Source of the DNA: Paracoccus sediminis
GTDB lineage: Bacteria; Pseudomonadota; Alphaproteobacteria; Rhodobacterales; Rhodobacteraceae
Length of the DNA stretch: 64,000 nucleotides
Assembly (NCBI RefSeq): GCF_900188295.1
Contig: NZ_FZNM01000001.1
Location: forward strand, 124,001 to 188,000
Reading direction: 5' to 3'
Each line of letters opens with the position of its first letter. The first letter of the stretch is position 1. Position numbers and translations under genes: made by a program. Under the pieces are notes generated by a model. That model did no database searches and was not told where the DNA came from. It worked only from the letters and a program-made list of their open reading frames with translations. Shown here piece after piece: positions 38,736-54,150 of this stretch.

Positions 38736-38819
38736 AATCCGGCTGTAGTAATCCGATACTACCCGCGCCCATCCGCGAATCCCTAGCCTGACCGGAAGAA
38801 AAGGCTTCGGAGGCTTGGC

Positions 38820-39215
38820 ATGGCACGATATGTCCACTCGATGATCCGCGTCCTGGACGAGGCGCGTTCGGTCGAATTCTATGACCGATGCTTCGGCCTG
38901 ACGGTGGCCGAGCGGCTGGATTTCCCGGATTTCACTTTGGTCTATCTGTCCGGCGGCGAAAGCGAGGTCGAGCTGGAGCTGACCGTCAACAAGGGCCGGG
39001 CCGAACCTTACGACCTTGGCGATGGCTATGGCCATGTCGCGTTCACCGTGGACGACGTGGACGCCGAACACGCCAGGATCGCGGGCCTGGGCTATGCCCC
39101 GCGCAAGCTGGTCGATTTCGCCCCAGGCGGCGAGGTGATCGCGCGGTTTTTCTTTATCGCGGATCCCGACGGCTATCAGATCGAGGTGATCCAGCGGGGC
39201 GGCCGCTACAAGTAA
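38820..39215 (+). CDS. gloA: Glyoxalase I-like VOC-domain protein
   Basis: A 131-residue vicinal-oxygen-chelate protein close to lactoylglutathione lyase. MARYVHSMIRVLDEARSVEFY carries the first metal His, GYGHVAFTVDDVDAEHAR the second, and the Glu ligands are in EVELEL and YQIEVIQRGG. Length and motifs fit glyoxalase I, which detoxifies methylglyoxal with glutathione. Related VOC enzymes cannot be excluded. Confidence 0.85.
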   Translation: MARYVHSMIRVLDEARSVEFYDRCFGLTVAERLDFPDFTLVYLSGGESEVELELTVNKGRAEPYDLGDGYGHVAFTVDDVDAEHARIAGLGYAPRKLVDFAPGGEVIARFFFIADPDGYQIEVIQRGGRYK

Positions 39216-39275
39216 CGCACGGCGCACGGGGGGAGGGGAGCCCCCGGCCGAACGTCAACACCAGGGGAGGAGAAC

Positions 39276-39797
39276 ATGTCCCAATTACGCAAACAGGGCC
39301 TGACCCGGCGTGCGCTTCTGGCGCGCGCTGCGGCGGCGGGGGCCTTGGCCATTGCCGGGCCGGGCTTCATCGCGGCGCCCGACGCCGCTTGGGCGGTCGA
39401 GGTGAACGCGATAAGCGAGCACGAGATGGCGACGCTGTTGCAGATGGCGCGCGACATCTATCCGCATGACAAGGTCGGCGACCGCTATTACGCCATCGCC
39501 GTCAAAAGCTATGATTCCGAGGAGCAGAAGGCCGTGGTCCGGGAAGGGATCGCCCTTCTGGACGCCGCCGCCAAGGAAGCGGGGTTCGTGAACTACCTTG
39601 CCGCCGGCTGGGAAGACGACCGGGTCGCGATCCTGCGCGGGATCCAGGACCAGCCTTTCTTTCAGGCCGTCCGGGGCGGGCTGGTGACGGGATTGTACAA
39701 TCAGAAAGAGATCTGGCCGATCTTCGGCTATGAAGGCGAGTCCTTCTCGCAGGGTGGATACATCGCCCGCGGCTTTGACGACATCGACTGGCTGTAA
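39276..39797 (+). CDS. Small subunit of GMC dehydrogenase (Tat signal)
   Basis: A 173-residue protein of the gluconate 2-dehydrogenase subunit 3 family, the small gamma-type chaperone/subunit of membrane-associated FAD dehydrogenases. Its N-terminus [22 protein letters not shown] is a Tat signal, ending around AAWAVE. Small subunits of this kind carry the signal for export of the folded FAD subunit in complex, and the next gene is that FAD subunit, 13 bases downstream. No cytochrome c subunit is nearby. Confidence 0.85.
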   Translation: MSQLRKQGLTRRALLARAAAAGALAIAGPGFIAAPDAAWAVEVNAISEHEMATLLQMARDIYPHDKVGDRYYAIAVKSYDSEEQKAVVREGIALLDAAAKEAGFVNYLAAGWEDDRVAILRGIQDQPFFQAVRGGLVTGLYNQKEIWPIFGYEGESFSQGGYIARGFDDIDWL

Positions 39798-39810
39798 GCG
39801 GGAATCCATC

Positions 39811-41385
39811 ATGGCACAGGCAGCCAAATTCGATCTGAACGACGACGGCGTGGTCGTCATCGTGGGCACCGGAGCGGGGGGCGGGGTGCTGGCCTATGAG
39901 CTGGCGCAGAAGGGCATCAAGGTCGTCGCCCTGGAAGCGGGCGGACGCTATTACCCCGAGGATTACATCAACGACGAATGGGACAGCTTCGGCCAGCTGG
40001 CCTGGACCGATCCGCGCACGACCAGCGGCGACTGGCGGGTCGCCAAGGATTTTTCCGGCCTGCCCGCCTGGATCGTCAAGGCCGTCGGCGGGACCAGCAT
40101 CCATTGGGCGGGCGCCTCGCTGCGGTTCCAGGACCATGAATGGAAGGCCCTGACCACCTATGGCGCGGTCGAGGGCGCAAGCCTGCTGGACTGGCCCATC
40201 GACCCGGCCGAAATGGCCCCGTGGTACGACAAGGCCGAGGCCAAGCTGGGCGTGACCGGGGTCGGCGGACGGCCGCGCCTGCCGGGCAGCAACAATTACA
40301 AGGTCTTTGAAAAGGGCGCCTTGGCGCTTGGGTACAAGGAAGTCCACACCGGAAACATGGCCATCAACAGCGTCGACTACGACGACCGGATGTCCTGCCA
40401 GCAGACCGGGTTCTGCTTCCAGGGCTGCAAATGGGGCGCCAAATGGTCCACCGCCTATACCGACATCCCGCGCGGCGAGGCGACCGGTAACCTGGAGGTT
40501 CGGGACCACGCCCATGTCGCGCGCATCCTGCATGACGACGGCGGCAAGGTGACGGGCGTCGAATATTTCGACAAGGACGGCAACCTCCAGATGCAGAAAG
40601 CGCGGGTCGTCGCGGTCGCCGGCAATTCGTTCGAATCCCCGCGTCTGCTGCTGAATTCGCACAGCTCGATGTTCCCGGACGGGCTGGCCAACCGGTCGGG
40701 CCAGGTCGGGCGCAACTACATGCGCCATACGACCGGGTCCGTGTACGGCACCTTTGAAAAGCCGGTACGGATGTGGCGCGGCACGACCATGGCGGGCATC
40801 ATGCGCGACGAGGCCAGGCACGACCCCTCGCGCGGGTTCGTAGGCGGCTACGAATTGGAAACCCTGTCGCTGGGCCTGCCCTTCATGGCGGCCTTCCTGG
40901 ATCCCGGCAACTGGGGGCGCGAGTTCACCACGGCGCTTGACAGTTACGAGAACATGGCGGGCCTGTGGATCGTGGGCGAGGACATGCCCCAGGCGGAAAA
41001 CCGCGTCACCCTGTCCGACACCGAGGACAGGTTCGGCCTGAAGGTCGCCAACGTGAATTTCAGCGACCATCCGAACGACATCGCGATGCGAAACCACGCC
41101 TACAAGGTGGGACAGGATATGTACAAGGCGGTGGGCGCGACCCGCACCCTGCCGACGCCGCCCTATCCGTCCACGCACAACCTGGGCACCAACCGCATGT
41201 CAGAGCGGCCCGAGGACGGCGTGGTCAACAAGCATGGCCAAGCCCATGACGTGGCCAACCTGTTCATCTCGGACGGCAGCCAGTTCACCACGGGGGCGGC
41301 AGAGAACCCGACGCTGACCATCGTGGCCCTGGCGATCCGGCAGGCAGACCACATCGCCAAGGAGATGGCCGCAGGCAACGTCTGA
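39811..41385 (+). CDS. GMC-family FAD dehydrogenase, large subunit
   Basis: A 524-residue flavoprotein from ATG 39811. The FAD loop is VVVIVGTGAGGGVLAYELA and VVALEAGGRYY. GGTSIHWAGASLR is the second GMC signature, and STHNLGTNRM near residue 450 holds the catalytic His region. C196-x5-C202-x3-C206 (in MSCQQTGFCFQGC) has the spacing of the iron-sulfur ligands known from bacterial FAD-glucose dehydrogenases. It is likely exported to the periplasm with the Tat-tagged partner. The sugar or polyol substrate and the electron acceptor are unknown. Confidence 0.87.
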   Translation: MAQAAKFDLNDDGVVVIVGTGAGGGVLAYELAQKGIKVVALEAGGRYYPEDYINDEWDSFGQLAWTDPRTTSGDWRVAKDFSGLPAWIVKAVGGTSIHWAGASLRFQDHEWKALTTYGAVEGASLLDWPIDPAEMAPWYDKAEAKLGVTGVGGRPRLPGSNNYKVFEKGALALGYKEVHTGNMAINSVDYDDRMSCQQTGFCFQGCKWGAKWSTAYTDIPRGEATGNLEVRDHAHVARILHDDGGKVTGVEYFDKDGNLQMQKARVVAVAGNSFESPRLLLNSHSSMFPDGLANRSGQVGRNYMRHTTGSVYGTFEKPVRMWRGTTMAGIMRDEARHDPSRGFVGGYELETLSLGLPFMAAFLDPGNWGREFTTALDSYENMAGLWIVGEDMPQAENRVTLSDTEDRFGLKVANVNFSDHPNDIAMRNHAYKVGQDMYKAVGATRTLPTPPYPSTHNLGTNRMSERPEDGVVNKHGQAHDVANLFISDGSQFTTGAAENPTLTIVALAIRQADHIAKEMAAGNV

Positions 41386-41532
41386 TCCTTTCGGCAAAAA
41401 CCCCCGGTGCCGGCACAAGCCGACGGTTCCGGGGGTGACGTGGCGATGGCCCCGGATGCCTGGGGATATTCGGCGCCCAGAGCGCGGCAGTCGTGAAGCG
41501 CAGCCCCGAACGGGGCCGCGGAACCGTTGTCC

Positions 41533-42036
41533 TTATCGGCCGTCCATCGCTGCCTGATTGACGCCGCCTTCGGCGATGCGGGTCATATGCTCGTCCCCGT
41601 CGCGCGTGTTGTCCAGGCATTCCTGCAACTGCGCGCCATCGCCGTCATGGCCCAGGCGGTTGGCAAAGGTGCGCACGCAGCCATAGCCTGCGATCGCGTA
41701 ATGCGCCAGCCGCTGGTACTGGGTGATGATCGCGGCATCCTGGGTGTCGTCGTCGCCGAAGTCCGTTTCGATGGCGTGCTTGCGGGCCTCGTTCACCAGA
41801 CCTTCCATCCCCCGGCAATGCTCTCCGGTCGGATCGGTGTCATGAGTGTCGCAAATCTGGGCCAGCGTCTCCATCCCGCGGGCGATGCCCTGGTTGCCGG
41901 CGATCAGCGCCTCGGACAGTTCGCGCGATTTGGCGACGCGGCCCATTTCGGTGACGATGGCCATGGATTGCTTGCAGGCGGAATAAAGATCCTTCAACTG
42001 ATGAAGGTAGAGATCGTTCAGGTTCTTGATGGCCAT
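41533..42036 (-). CDS. DUF892 ferritin-like protein (YciF type)
   Basis: A 167-residue four-helix protein from ATG 42036, behind AAAGGAC. MAIKNLNDLYLHQLKDLYSA is the standard DUF892 start, and EHCRGMEGLVNEARKHAIETDF plus AHYAIAGYGCVRTFANRLG supply helices with probable metal-binding Glu and His. E. coli YciF/YciE relatives are induced by stress; the enzyme role is not defined. It converges on the GMC dehydrogenase gene. Confidence 0.88.
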   Translation of the reverse strand: MAIKNLNDLYLHQLKDLYSACKQSMAIVTEMGRVAKSRELSEALIAGNQGIARGMETLAQICDTHDTDPTGEHCRGMEGLVNEARKHAIETDFGDDDTQDAAIITQYQRLAHYAIAGYGCVRTFANRLGHDGDGAQLQECLDNTRDGDEHMTRIAEGGVNQAAMDGR

Positions 42037-42196
42037 GATGATGTCCTTTGCGGATGGCAGCCTGTGCTGTGTCCTGCAACGTGCGGCCTGCGCCTTCGTT
42101 CCAGGATCGCGCCGGGCTTTGGCTTGACAGCAGGGGGCGAAGGGTGCCAGCACGCGAACCCCTGCCTGATGCCCTTTCACGACAGTCCGGTGGCCG

Positions 42197-44044
<1,848 letters not shown>

Positions 44045-44105
44045 GGCTTGCGTCATGCCCGCCGCCGTGCGCTGATCGCCAGGCAGCCCCAGCCCGGATT
44101 CCGCC

Positions 44106-44486
44106 ATGAGCGACACCCAGCCCCCCGGCATCCCGACGATCCGCACCATCGCCATGCCCGCCGACACCAACCCCGCGGGCGACATCTTCGGCGGCTGGCT
44201 GATGAGCCAGATGGACCTGGCCGCCGGATCGGTCGCCGCCCTGACCGCGCGCGGCCGCAGCGCCACCGTCGCGGTCGAGGGGATGAAGTTCCACCGCCCC
44301 GTCAAGGTCGGCGACGAGGTGTCGCTGTATGCCGAGATCGTCCAGGTCGGCCGCACCTCGATGCGCATCCGGGTCGAGGCCTGGCGCCGCGAACGCCACG
44401 GCGACGACGGCGAACGCGTTACCGAGGCGGTCTTCACCTTTGTCGCCCTGGACGCCAGCGGCGCCGCGCGGCCCGTCACCGCCTGA
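44106..44486 (+). CDS. Acyl-CoA thioesterase (YciA type)
   Basis: Hotdog-fold thioesterase of 126 residues. AMPADTNPAGDIFGGWLMSQMDLAAG contains the conserved Asn-Gly-Asp region, and VEGMKFHRPVKVGDEVSLYAEI the second family block. It likely hydrolyses medium-chain or short acyl-CoAs in the cytosol. It sits just upstream of the tRNA-Trp promoter. Confidence 0.9.
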   Translation: MSDTQPPGIPTIRTIAMPADTNPAGDIFGGWLMSQMDLAAGSVAALTARGRSATVAVEGMKFHRPVKVGDEVSLYAEIVQVGRTSMRIRVEAWRRERHGDDGERVTEAVFTFVALDASGAARPVTA

Positions 44487-44501
44487 GCCGCGTTTCCCCG
44501 C

Positions 44502-44530
44502 TTGACGCGCCCGGCGCCAGATCCTATCAG
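44502..44530 (+). promoter_or_regulatory. Promoter of tRNA-Trp
   Basis: TTGACG (44502-44507), a 17-base spacer and TATCAG (44525-44530), ending 11 bases before the mature tRNA start. Good match to a sigma-70 promoter. Confidence 0.75.
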
Positions 44531-44541
44531 ACCGTCACCGC

Positions 44542-44617
44542 AGGGGTTTAGCTCAGTTGGTAGAGCATCGGTCTCCAAAACCGAGGGTCGTGGGTTCGAG
44601 TCCCCCAACCCCTGCCA
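44542..44617 (+). tRNA. tRNA-Trp (anticodon CCA)
   Basis: A complete 76-nucleotide cloverleaf: acceptor AGGGGTT/AACCCCT, D arm GCTC-AGTTGGTA-GAGC, anticodon loop CTCCAAA with anticodon CCA, T loop TTCGAGT, encoded CCA. In most alphaproteobacteria it is followed directly by secE; here a methyltransferase gene lies between. Confidence 0.98.
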
Positions 44618-44726
44618 GGTCTTCCGCACATCGTTGATCGGCACCGCTTGCGCTGGCGGGCGGCTGCGCTAACCTGATCTTCACGATTGATCGGGCATCA
44701 AGACCCGATGGGCGGGGGCGGGGGCG

Positions 44727-46370
44727 ATGACGAACCATCTGTTTTACGGCGACAACCTGCGGGTGCTGCGCGACAGCATCGCGGACGAATCCGTGGACCT
44801 GATCTATCTGGACCCGCCGTTCAATTCCAACGCCAGCTACAACGTGCTGTTCAAGGGCCCGACCGGCGCCGGCAGCACCGCCCAGATCGAGGCGTTCGAC
44901 GACACCTGGCACTGGAACGACACCGCCGAGGCCGCGTTCGGCGACGTGGTGCGCGGCGACAACGCGGCGGCGGCGACCATGCTGCGGGCGATGCGGTCGG
45001 CTCTCGGCGACAACGACATGATGGCCTATCTGGCGATGATGGCGGTGCGGCTGATCGAACTGCACCGCGTCCTGAGGCCGACCGGCAGCCTGTATCTGCA
45101 CTGCGATCCGACCGCGAGCCATTATCTGAAGATTTTGCTGGATGCGGTGTTTGGGGCACAGAACTATCGTAATGAAGTTATCTGGCTTCGCTCAAGAAAT
45201 CCCAAAGGGTCACAGCATGGCGTTAAGCAACTTGGCAAATCAACAGATTCTATTTTTTACTTTGTTAAATCTGCGGCGGCACCCCTTTATCGTGACCGAA
45301 TTATGCGACCTCTCACGAATGTAGAAATTGAAGAAAAATATGCTTTCATAGATGAAATTGGCCGGTGGGATGACGGTCCGGTAATGCGCTCAGGGAGCAT
45401 GGGGGAACGTGGAAACCTCGTTTATGAGTATAAGGGATTTACCCCTGGCCCAGCAGGATGGCGCATGGAAATCGAAAAGCTAAAAGAGCTTGATAGAAAG
45501 GGGAACTTATACTGGACGTCAACCGGGCGGCCGCGACGAAAGCTTCGGCCAGAAGATGATAAGGGAACAACCGTTAGTAACTATTGGGATGACATCCCCC
45601 CGCTGAACTCTCAAGCAAAAGAACGCCTCGGCTACCCCACCCAGAAGCCCGTGGCCCTGCTGGAGCGCATCCTCAACGCCTCGTCCAATCCGGGCGACGT
45701 GGTGCTCGACCCGTTCTGCGGCTGCGGCACCACCGTCCATGCCGCGCAAAAGCTGGACCGGCGCTGGATCGGCATCGACGTGACCCATCTGGCCATCGGC
45801 CTGATCGAAAAGCGGCTGCGCGACGCCTTTCCCGGCGTGGCGTTCCAGACCCACGGCGTGCCCCAGGACATCGACGGCGCCCGCAACCTGGCCGCGCGGG
45901 GGCGCGACGACAAGAATTACTATTTCGAGTTCGAGAAATGGGCGCTGTCCCTGATAAACGCCCAGCCGGGCAACCTGTCGAAAAAGGGCGCCGACAAGGG
46001 CATCGACGGCAATCTGTATTTCGGGGCGAAACACGAAGGCCGCGCCGTCGTCAGCGTCAAGGCGGGCGACAATGTGGGCGTGGCGATGATCCGCGACCTG
46101 CGCGGCGTGATCGAACGCGAAGGCGCCCAGATCGGCGTGTTCCTGACCCTGACCGAACCGTCCCGCCCCATGGTCACCGAGGCCGCGGGCGCGGGCCAAT
46201 ACACCCTGCCGGGCACCACGATCGCCGTGCCCCGCATCCAGATCGTGACGATCCAGGACGCGATGCGTTTGCGCGACCGGGCCGTGCAGGTGCCCCTGGC
46301 CCGCGCCGATACCTTCCGCAAGCCCGCGCGCGAGGAGGACGCCACCCGCCAGTCGCGGCTGGATCTGTAA
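44727..46370 (+). CDS. DNA methyltransferase fused to a nuclease-like domain
   Basis: A 547-residue protein. The N-terminal two-thirds is a beta-class DNA amino-methyltransferase: motif [15 protein letters not shown] (residues 27-39), a long target-recognition segment, then motif [18 protein letters not shown] (about 325-341). A Mrr-like nuclease fold candidate covers residues 400-530, with D427 in [13 protein letters not shown] and the lysine of VVSVKAGDN, though the usual acidic/Gln partner of that lysine is Ser. The coding region for residues ~138-302 is clearly AT-rich, unlike both ends. It interrupts the conserved tRNA-Trp - secE junction. It may be a single-chain restriction-modification enzyme, or an orphan methyltransferase with an inactive nuclease part. 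Confidence 0.8.
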   Translation: MTNHLFYGDNLRVLRDSIADESVDLIYLDPPFNSNASYNVLFKGPTGAGSTAQIEAFDDTWHWNDTAEAAFGDVVRGDNAAAATMLRAMRSALGDNDMMAYLAMMAVRLIELHRVLRPTGSLYLHCDPTASHYLKILLDAVFGAQNYRNEVIWLRSRNPKGSQHGVKQLGKSTDSIFYFVKSAAAPLYRDRIMRPLTNVEIEEKYAFIDEIGRWDDGPVMRSGSMGERGNLVYEYKGFTPGPAGWRMEIEKLKELDRKGNLYWTSTGRPRRKLRPEDDKGTTVSNYWDDIPPLNSQAKERLGYPTQKPVALLERILNASSNPGDVVLDPFCGCGTTVHAAQKLDRRWIGIDVTHLAIGLIEKRLRDAFPGVAFQTHGVPQDIDGARNLAARGRDDKNYYFEFEKWALSLINAQPGNLSKKGADKGIDGNLYFGAKHEGRAVVSVKAGDNVGVAMIRDLRGVIEREGAQIGVFLTLTEPSRPMVTEAAGAGQYTLPGTTIAVPRIQIVTIQDAMRLRDRAVQVPLARADTFRKPAREEDATRQSRLDL

Positions 46371-46377
46371 GGCAGGC

Positions 46378-46406
46378 TTGAATCGCAGCGCCGTCGCGGC
46401 TAGATG
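46378..46406 (+). promoter_or_regulatory. Promoter of secE-nusG
   Basis: TTGAAT (46378-46383), 17-base spacer, TAGATG (46401-46406), located just after the methyltransferase stop and about 30 bases before secE. It would let secE and nusG be transcribed independently of the inserted gene. Confidence 0.55.
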
Positions 46407-46435
46407 AAGCCCTGATTTCCTGCAGGAGCCTGCCC

Positions 46436-46633
46436 GTGGCCACCAATCCCGTCCAGTTCATCAATCAGGTCCGCGCCGAGGCCGCCAAGATCACCTGGCC
46501 GACGCGCCGCGAGGTGATAACCACGACGATCATGGTGCTGGTCCTGGCCGCGCTGTTCAGCGTGTTCTTTTCGCTGGTGGATCTGGGGATCCGGTTCGGG
46601 ATCACCGAAGGGCTGCGCCTGATCGCCAACTGA
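46436..46633 (+). CDS. secE: Preprotein translocase subunit SecE
   Basis: Small essential SecYEG subunit, 65 residues, starting at GTG 46436 behind CAGGAG. The amphipathic segment FINQVRAEAAKITWPTRREV and one membrane helix (TTTIMVLVLAALFSVFFSLVD) define it. nusG follows, as in most bacteria. Confidence 0.96.
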   Translation: MATNPVQFINQVRAEAAKITWPTRREVITTTIMVLVLAALFSVFFSLVDLGIRFGITEGLRLIAN

Positions 46634-46808
46634 TCGGGCTTGCATTTCCCGCCGTCCGGGGGTATCTGCCCCCGACTGTCCGGCGAACGGCGTGCATCGA
46701 ATCCGGTTGCGCGCCGATTTCGATTTTGACGGACGCACAGGAATTCAAGGGGTTGCCTGCGTTGCCGCGGTGATTCCCGCGCAGGAACGAACAGGGGTTT
46801 GATCGAAC

Positions 46809-47345
46809 ATGGCAAAGCGTTGGTATTCGGTCAGCGTCCTGTCGAATTTCGAGAAGAAGGTCGCCGAGGCGATTCGGCAGGCCGTTTCCGAAAAGGGACT
46901 GGACGACCAGATCGACGAGGTTCTGGTGCCGACCGAGGACGTGATCGAGATCCGCCGCGGCAAGAAGGTCACGTCCGAACGCCGCTTCATGCCCGGCTAT
47001 GTGCTGGTCCACATGGAGATGTCGGACCGGACCTATCACCTGGTGAACTCGATCAACCGCGTCACGGGATTCCTGGGCGCGCAGGGCAAGCCCCAGCCGA
47101 TGCGCGACGACGAGGTGAACGGGATGCTGAACCGCAGCGCCGATGGCGAAAAGGCCGCGCCGCGCAACCTGATCCGTTTTGACGTGGGCGAAAAGGTGAA
47201 CGTGACCGACGGCCCGTTCGAGGGATTCTCGGGCATGGTCGAGGAGGTGGACGAGCTGTCCAGCCGGATCAAGGTCACGGTGTCGATCTTTGGCCGGCCG
47301 ACGCCGGTCGAACTGGAATTCACGCAGGTCGCCAAGACCGCGTGA
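46809..47345 (+). CDS. nusG: Transcription elongation/termination factor NusG
   Basis: A 178-residue factor that binds RNA polymerase and couples it to Rho and the ribosome. The NGN domain starts KRWYSVSVLSNFEKKVAEAI and has RRFMPGYVLVHMEM. The C-terminal KOW domain contains VNVTDGPFEGFSGMVEEVD and IFGRPTPVELEFTQV. It has the standard length and place between secE and rplK. Confidence 0.98.
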   Translation: MAKRWYSVSVLSNFEKKVAEAIRQAVSEKGLDDQIDEVLVPTEDVIEIRRGKKVTSERRFMPGYVLVHMEMSDRTYHLVNSINRVTGFLGAQGKPQPMRDDEVNGMLNRSADGEKAAPRNLIRFDVGEKVNVTDGPFEGFSGMVEEVDELSSRIKVTVSIFGRPTPVELEFTQVAKTA

Positions 47346-47431
47346 TCGCGCGCGGGAGGTGCCGGTTCTTCGGGATCGGGCCGTACCGCTAAATCGGCCC
47401 AGCCGGGCTTGATGACAAAGGAGAAGGCCCC

Positions 47432-47884
47432 ATGGCCAAGAAAGTCGTCGGCAGCCTCAAGCTGCAAATCAAGGCGGGTCAGGCGAACCCGTCGCCTCCC
47501 GTCGGCCCCGCACTGGGTCAGCGCGGCATCAACATCATGGCGTTCTGCAAGGAATTCAACGCCAAGACGCAAGAGATGGAGCAGGGCTCGCCCGTGCCCG
47601 TCGTCATCACCTATTACGCCGACAAGTCCTTCAGCTTCGAGACCAAGACGCCGCCTGCGTCCTTCCTGCTGAAGAAGGCGGCCGGCCTGAAGCCCGTGGG
47701 CAAGCGCAACCGCGCCAAGGGTTCGGACAAGCCGGGCCGCGCCGTTGCCGGTTCCGTGACCGTCAAGCAGGTCCGCGAGATCGCCGAGGCGAAGATGGCC
47801 GACCTGTCGGCCAACGATGTCGATCAGGCGATGAAGATCATCCTGGGGTCCGCCCGGTCGATCGGTATCGAGGTGAAAGGCTGA
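47432..47884 (+). CDS. rplK: Ribosomal protein L11
   Basis: Large-subunit GTPase-centre protein, 150 residues. [23 protein letters not shown] is the conserved N-terminal domain, and the RNA-binding C-terminal domain ends with [24 protein letters not shown] precedes the start. It is followed three bases later by rplA. Confidence 0.98.
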   Translation: MAKKVVGSLKLQIKAGQANPSPPVGPALGQRGINIMAFCKEFNAKTQEMEQGSPVPVVITYYADKSFSFETKTPPASFLLKKAAGLKPVGKRNRAKGSDKPGRAVAGSVTVKQVREIAEAKMADLSANDVDQAMKIILGSARSIGIEVKG

Positions 47885-47887
47885 GTC

Positions 47888-48586
47888 ATGGCACAGATTT
47901 CCAAGAAGAAAGCCGCCGCGCGCGCCGCCTTTGACGGCAAGGACAACCTGTCGGTCGAGGACGCGATCACCCTGGTCAAGGGCGCCGCGTCCGCCAAGTT
48001 CGACGAAACGGTCGAGATCGCGCTGAACCTGGGCGTCGATCCGCGCCACGCCGACCAGATGGTCCGGGGCGTCGTCACGCTGCCCGCCGGCACCGGCAAG
48101 GACGTGCGCGTCGCCGTCTTCGCCCGCGGTCCCAAGGTGGACGAGGCCAAGGCCGCCGGTGCGGACATCGTCGGCGCCGAGGATCTGATGGAAACCATTC
48201 AGTCCGGCAAGATTGAGTTCGACCGCTGCATTGCGACGCCGGACATGATGCCGCTGGTCGGGCGCCTGGGCAAGATCCTGGGTCCGCGCAACCTGATGCC
48301 GAACCCCAAGGTCGGCACTGTGACGGTTGACGTGAAATCCGCCGTCGAGGCCGCCAAGGGCGGCGAGGTCCAGTTCAAGGCCGAAAAGGCGGGCGTGGTC
48401 CACGCGGGGATCGGCAAGGTGTCCTTTGACGCCGACAAGCTGGCCCTGAACCTGCGCGCCTTCGTGGAGGCGGTCAGCCGTGCCAAGCCGTCGGGCGCGA
48501 AGGGGACATACATGAAGAAGGTCTCGATCAGTTCGACCATGGGGCCGGGCGTGTCGGTGGACGTGGCGTCCGCGACTGCCAACTGA
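47888..48586 (+). CDS. rplA: Ribosomal protein L1
   Basis: L1-stalk protein, 232 residues. Conserved stretches are [41 protein letters not shown] and [14 protein letters not shown]1 normally represses the rplK-rplA operon by binding its own mRNA leader; the gap before rplK could carry that site, but it was not identified. Confidence 0.98.
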   Translation: MAQISKKKAAARAAFDGKDNLSVEDAITLVKGAASAKFDETVEIALNLGVDPRHADQMVRGVVTLPAGTGKDVRVAVFARGPKVDEAKAAGADIVGAEDLMETIQSGKIEFDRCIATPDMMPLVGRLGKILGPRNLMPNPKVGTVTVDVKSAVEAAKGGEVQFKAEKAGVVHAGIGKVSFDADKLALNLRAFVEAVSRAKPSGAKGTYMKKVSISSTMGPGVSVDVASATAN

Positions 48587-48817
48587 GAATTTCCCGGCCT
48601 TCGGGCTGGGAATGGCGGGGCGTGCAGATGCCCCGTCCTGTCCGAGACGGAGGGTGCCGGCCCGATCCTGTATGGGGCTGGCTTAATGTCCTTCCTGAGA
48701 TGGGGAAGCATTTTTCCGAAGGATTTCTTCGGTGATCTTGCCCTGAGCGGACCCGACCTGCCCCCTGGGGCGGGAAAAGTGAGAGCCGGGGGGAAACCCC
48801 CAACTTGGAGTGAAACC
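48587..48817 (+). promoter_or_regulatory. rplJL leader region
   Basis: A 231-base gap before rplJ. It begins with a hairpin TTCCCGGCC-TTCG-GGCTGGGAA (48591-48612) and contains further GC-rich inverted repeats close to the rplJ ribosome site (TTGGAG). In bacteria this leader is where L10-L7/L12 bind to repress their own synthesis; that role is inferred from position. No coding frame here looks real. Confidence 0.5.
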
Positions 48818-49333
48818 GTGGATAGAGCGCAAAAAGAACAGCTGGTCGAGGAACTCGGCCAGATCTTTGAAAGCTCTGGCGTCGTGGTGGTTGCCCACTA
48901 CGAAGGGATGACGGTTGCCCATATGCAGGATCTCCGCTCGCGCATGCGCGAAGCCGGCGGTTCGGTTCGCGTTGCCAAGAACAAGCTCGCCAAGATCGCC
49001 CTGGAAGGAAAGCCTTGCGCAAGCATCGCCGACTATCTGACGGGCATGACCGTAATCACCTATTCGGAGGATCCGACCGCTGCTGCGCGGATCGCCGACA
49101 AATACGCCAAGGACAACGATCGTTTCGTGATCCTGGGCGGTGCAATGGGGGATTCGGCCCTGGATCCGGCCGGTGTGAAAGCCGTCGCCTCGATGCCGTC
49201 GCGTGAGGAGCTTATCGCTCAGATCGTGTCGTGCCTCGGCGCGCCTGCAAGCAGCATCGCCGGTGCCATTGGCGCGCCTGCAAGCAACATCGCGAGCATC
49301 CTTACGACCCTTGAGGAACGTGAGGCTGCGTAA
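48818..49333 (+). CDS. rplJ: Ribosomal protein L10
   Basis: Stalk-base protein that carries the L7/L12 dimers, 171 residues. The start is GTG 48818 ([17 protein letters not shown]), with GGAG seven bases upstream; an upstream open extension has no homology. [23 protein letters not shown] and [11 protein letters not shown] are conserved. The C-terminal helix that binds L12 dimers is the Ala-rich segment near [21 protein letters not shown]. Confidence 0.97.
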   Translation: MDRAQKEQLVEELGQIFESSGVVVVAHYEGMTVAHMQDLRSRMREAGGSVRVAKNKLAKIALEGKPCASIADYLTGMTVITYSEDPTAAARIADKYAKDNDRFVILGGAMGDSALDPAGVKAVASMPSREELIAQIVSCLGAPASSIAGAIGAPASNIASILTTLEEREAA

Positions 49334-49397
49334 GCAACCCAAGTCCCGCGTGTGGTTGAAAACCCGACGTTGGAACCTTAACTGAAAGAACGGAAAA

Positions 49398-49772
49398 ATG
49401 GCTGATCTGAAACAACTCGCTGAACAAATCGTGGGCCTGACCCTGCTGGAAGCCCAGGAACTGAAGACCATCCTGAAAGACGAATACGGCATCGAGCCGG
49501 CCGCCGGCGGCGCCGTCATGATGGCTGGCCCGGCCGCTGGCCCGGCGGAAGCCGCCGAGGAAAAGACCGAATTCGACGTCGTTCTGGTCGAAGCGGGCGC
49601 CAACAAGATCAACGTTATCAAGGAAGTGCGCGCGATCACCGGTCTGGGCCTGAAAGAGGCCAAGGATCTGGTCGAAGCCGGCGGCAAGGTCAAGGAAGGC
49701 GCTTCCAAGGCCGATGGCGAAGAAATGAAGAAAAAGCTCGAAGCGGCTGGCGCCAAGGTCGAGCTGAAGTAA
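49398..49772 (+). CDS. rplL: Ribosomal protein L7/L12
   Basis: Acidic multi-copy stalk protein, 124 residues. The N-terminal dimerisation helix ([19 protein letters not shown]), an Ala/Gly/Pro hinge ([18 protein letters not shown]) and the factor-binding C-terminal domain ([39 protein letters not shown]) are all intact. Confidence 0.98.
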   Translation: MADLKQLAEQIVGLTLLEAQELKTILKDEYGIEPAAGGAVMMAGPAAGPAEAAEEKTEFDVVLVEAGANKINVIKEVRAITGLGLKEAKDLVEAGGKVKEGASKADGEEMKKKLEAAGAKVELK

Positions 49773-49798
49773 TCGGCCTTTCGGCTGGTTGAAACGCA

Positions 49799-49827
49799 GG
49801 CAGGGTCCGGGTTTTCCGGTCCCTGCC
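49799..49827 (+). terminator. Hairpin between rplL and rpoB
   Basis: GGCAGGGTCCGG, loop GTTTT, CCGGTCCCTGCC, a 12-pair stem with one mismatch and no following U-run. In the equivalent place E. coli has an attenuator and an RNase III site that lower rpoB expression relative to rplL. A similar role is inferred. Confidence 0.5.
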
Positions 49828-50004
49828 GAACCTGTCTTGAAGGGCGGTCCGTGGACGGAGCTTCCTTCAGGGCATGTTCGAGGTTCGGGAGCCGCGCGGT
49901 GGGACGCACGGCACGAATTGGACCTTATCCCCCTGCATTCGTAGGCCCGTGTCCTGGGTGCCCCGACCCGGACCGCGCGCGAAGACGAAAGGTGACAAGA
50001 CCTC

Positions 50005-54146
<4,142 letters not shown>

Positions 54147-54150
<4 letters not shown>

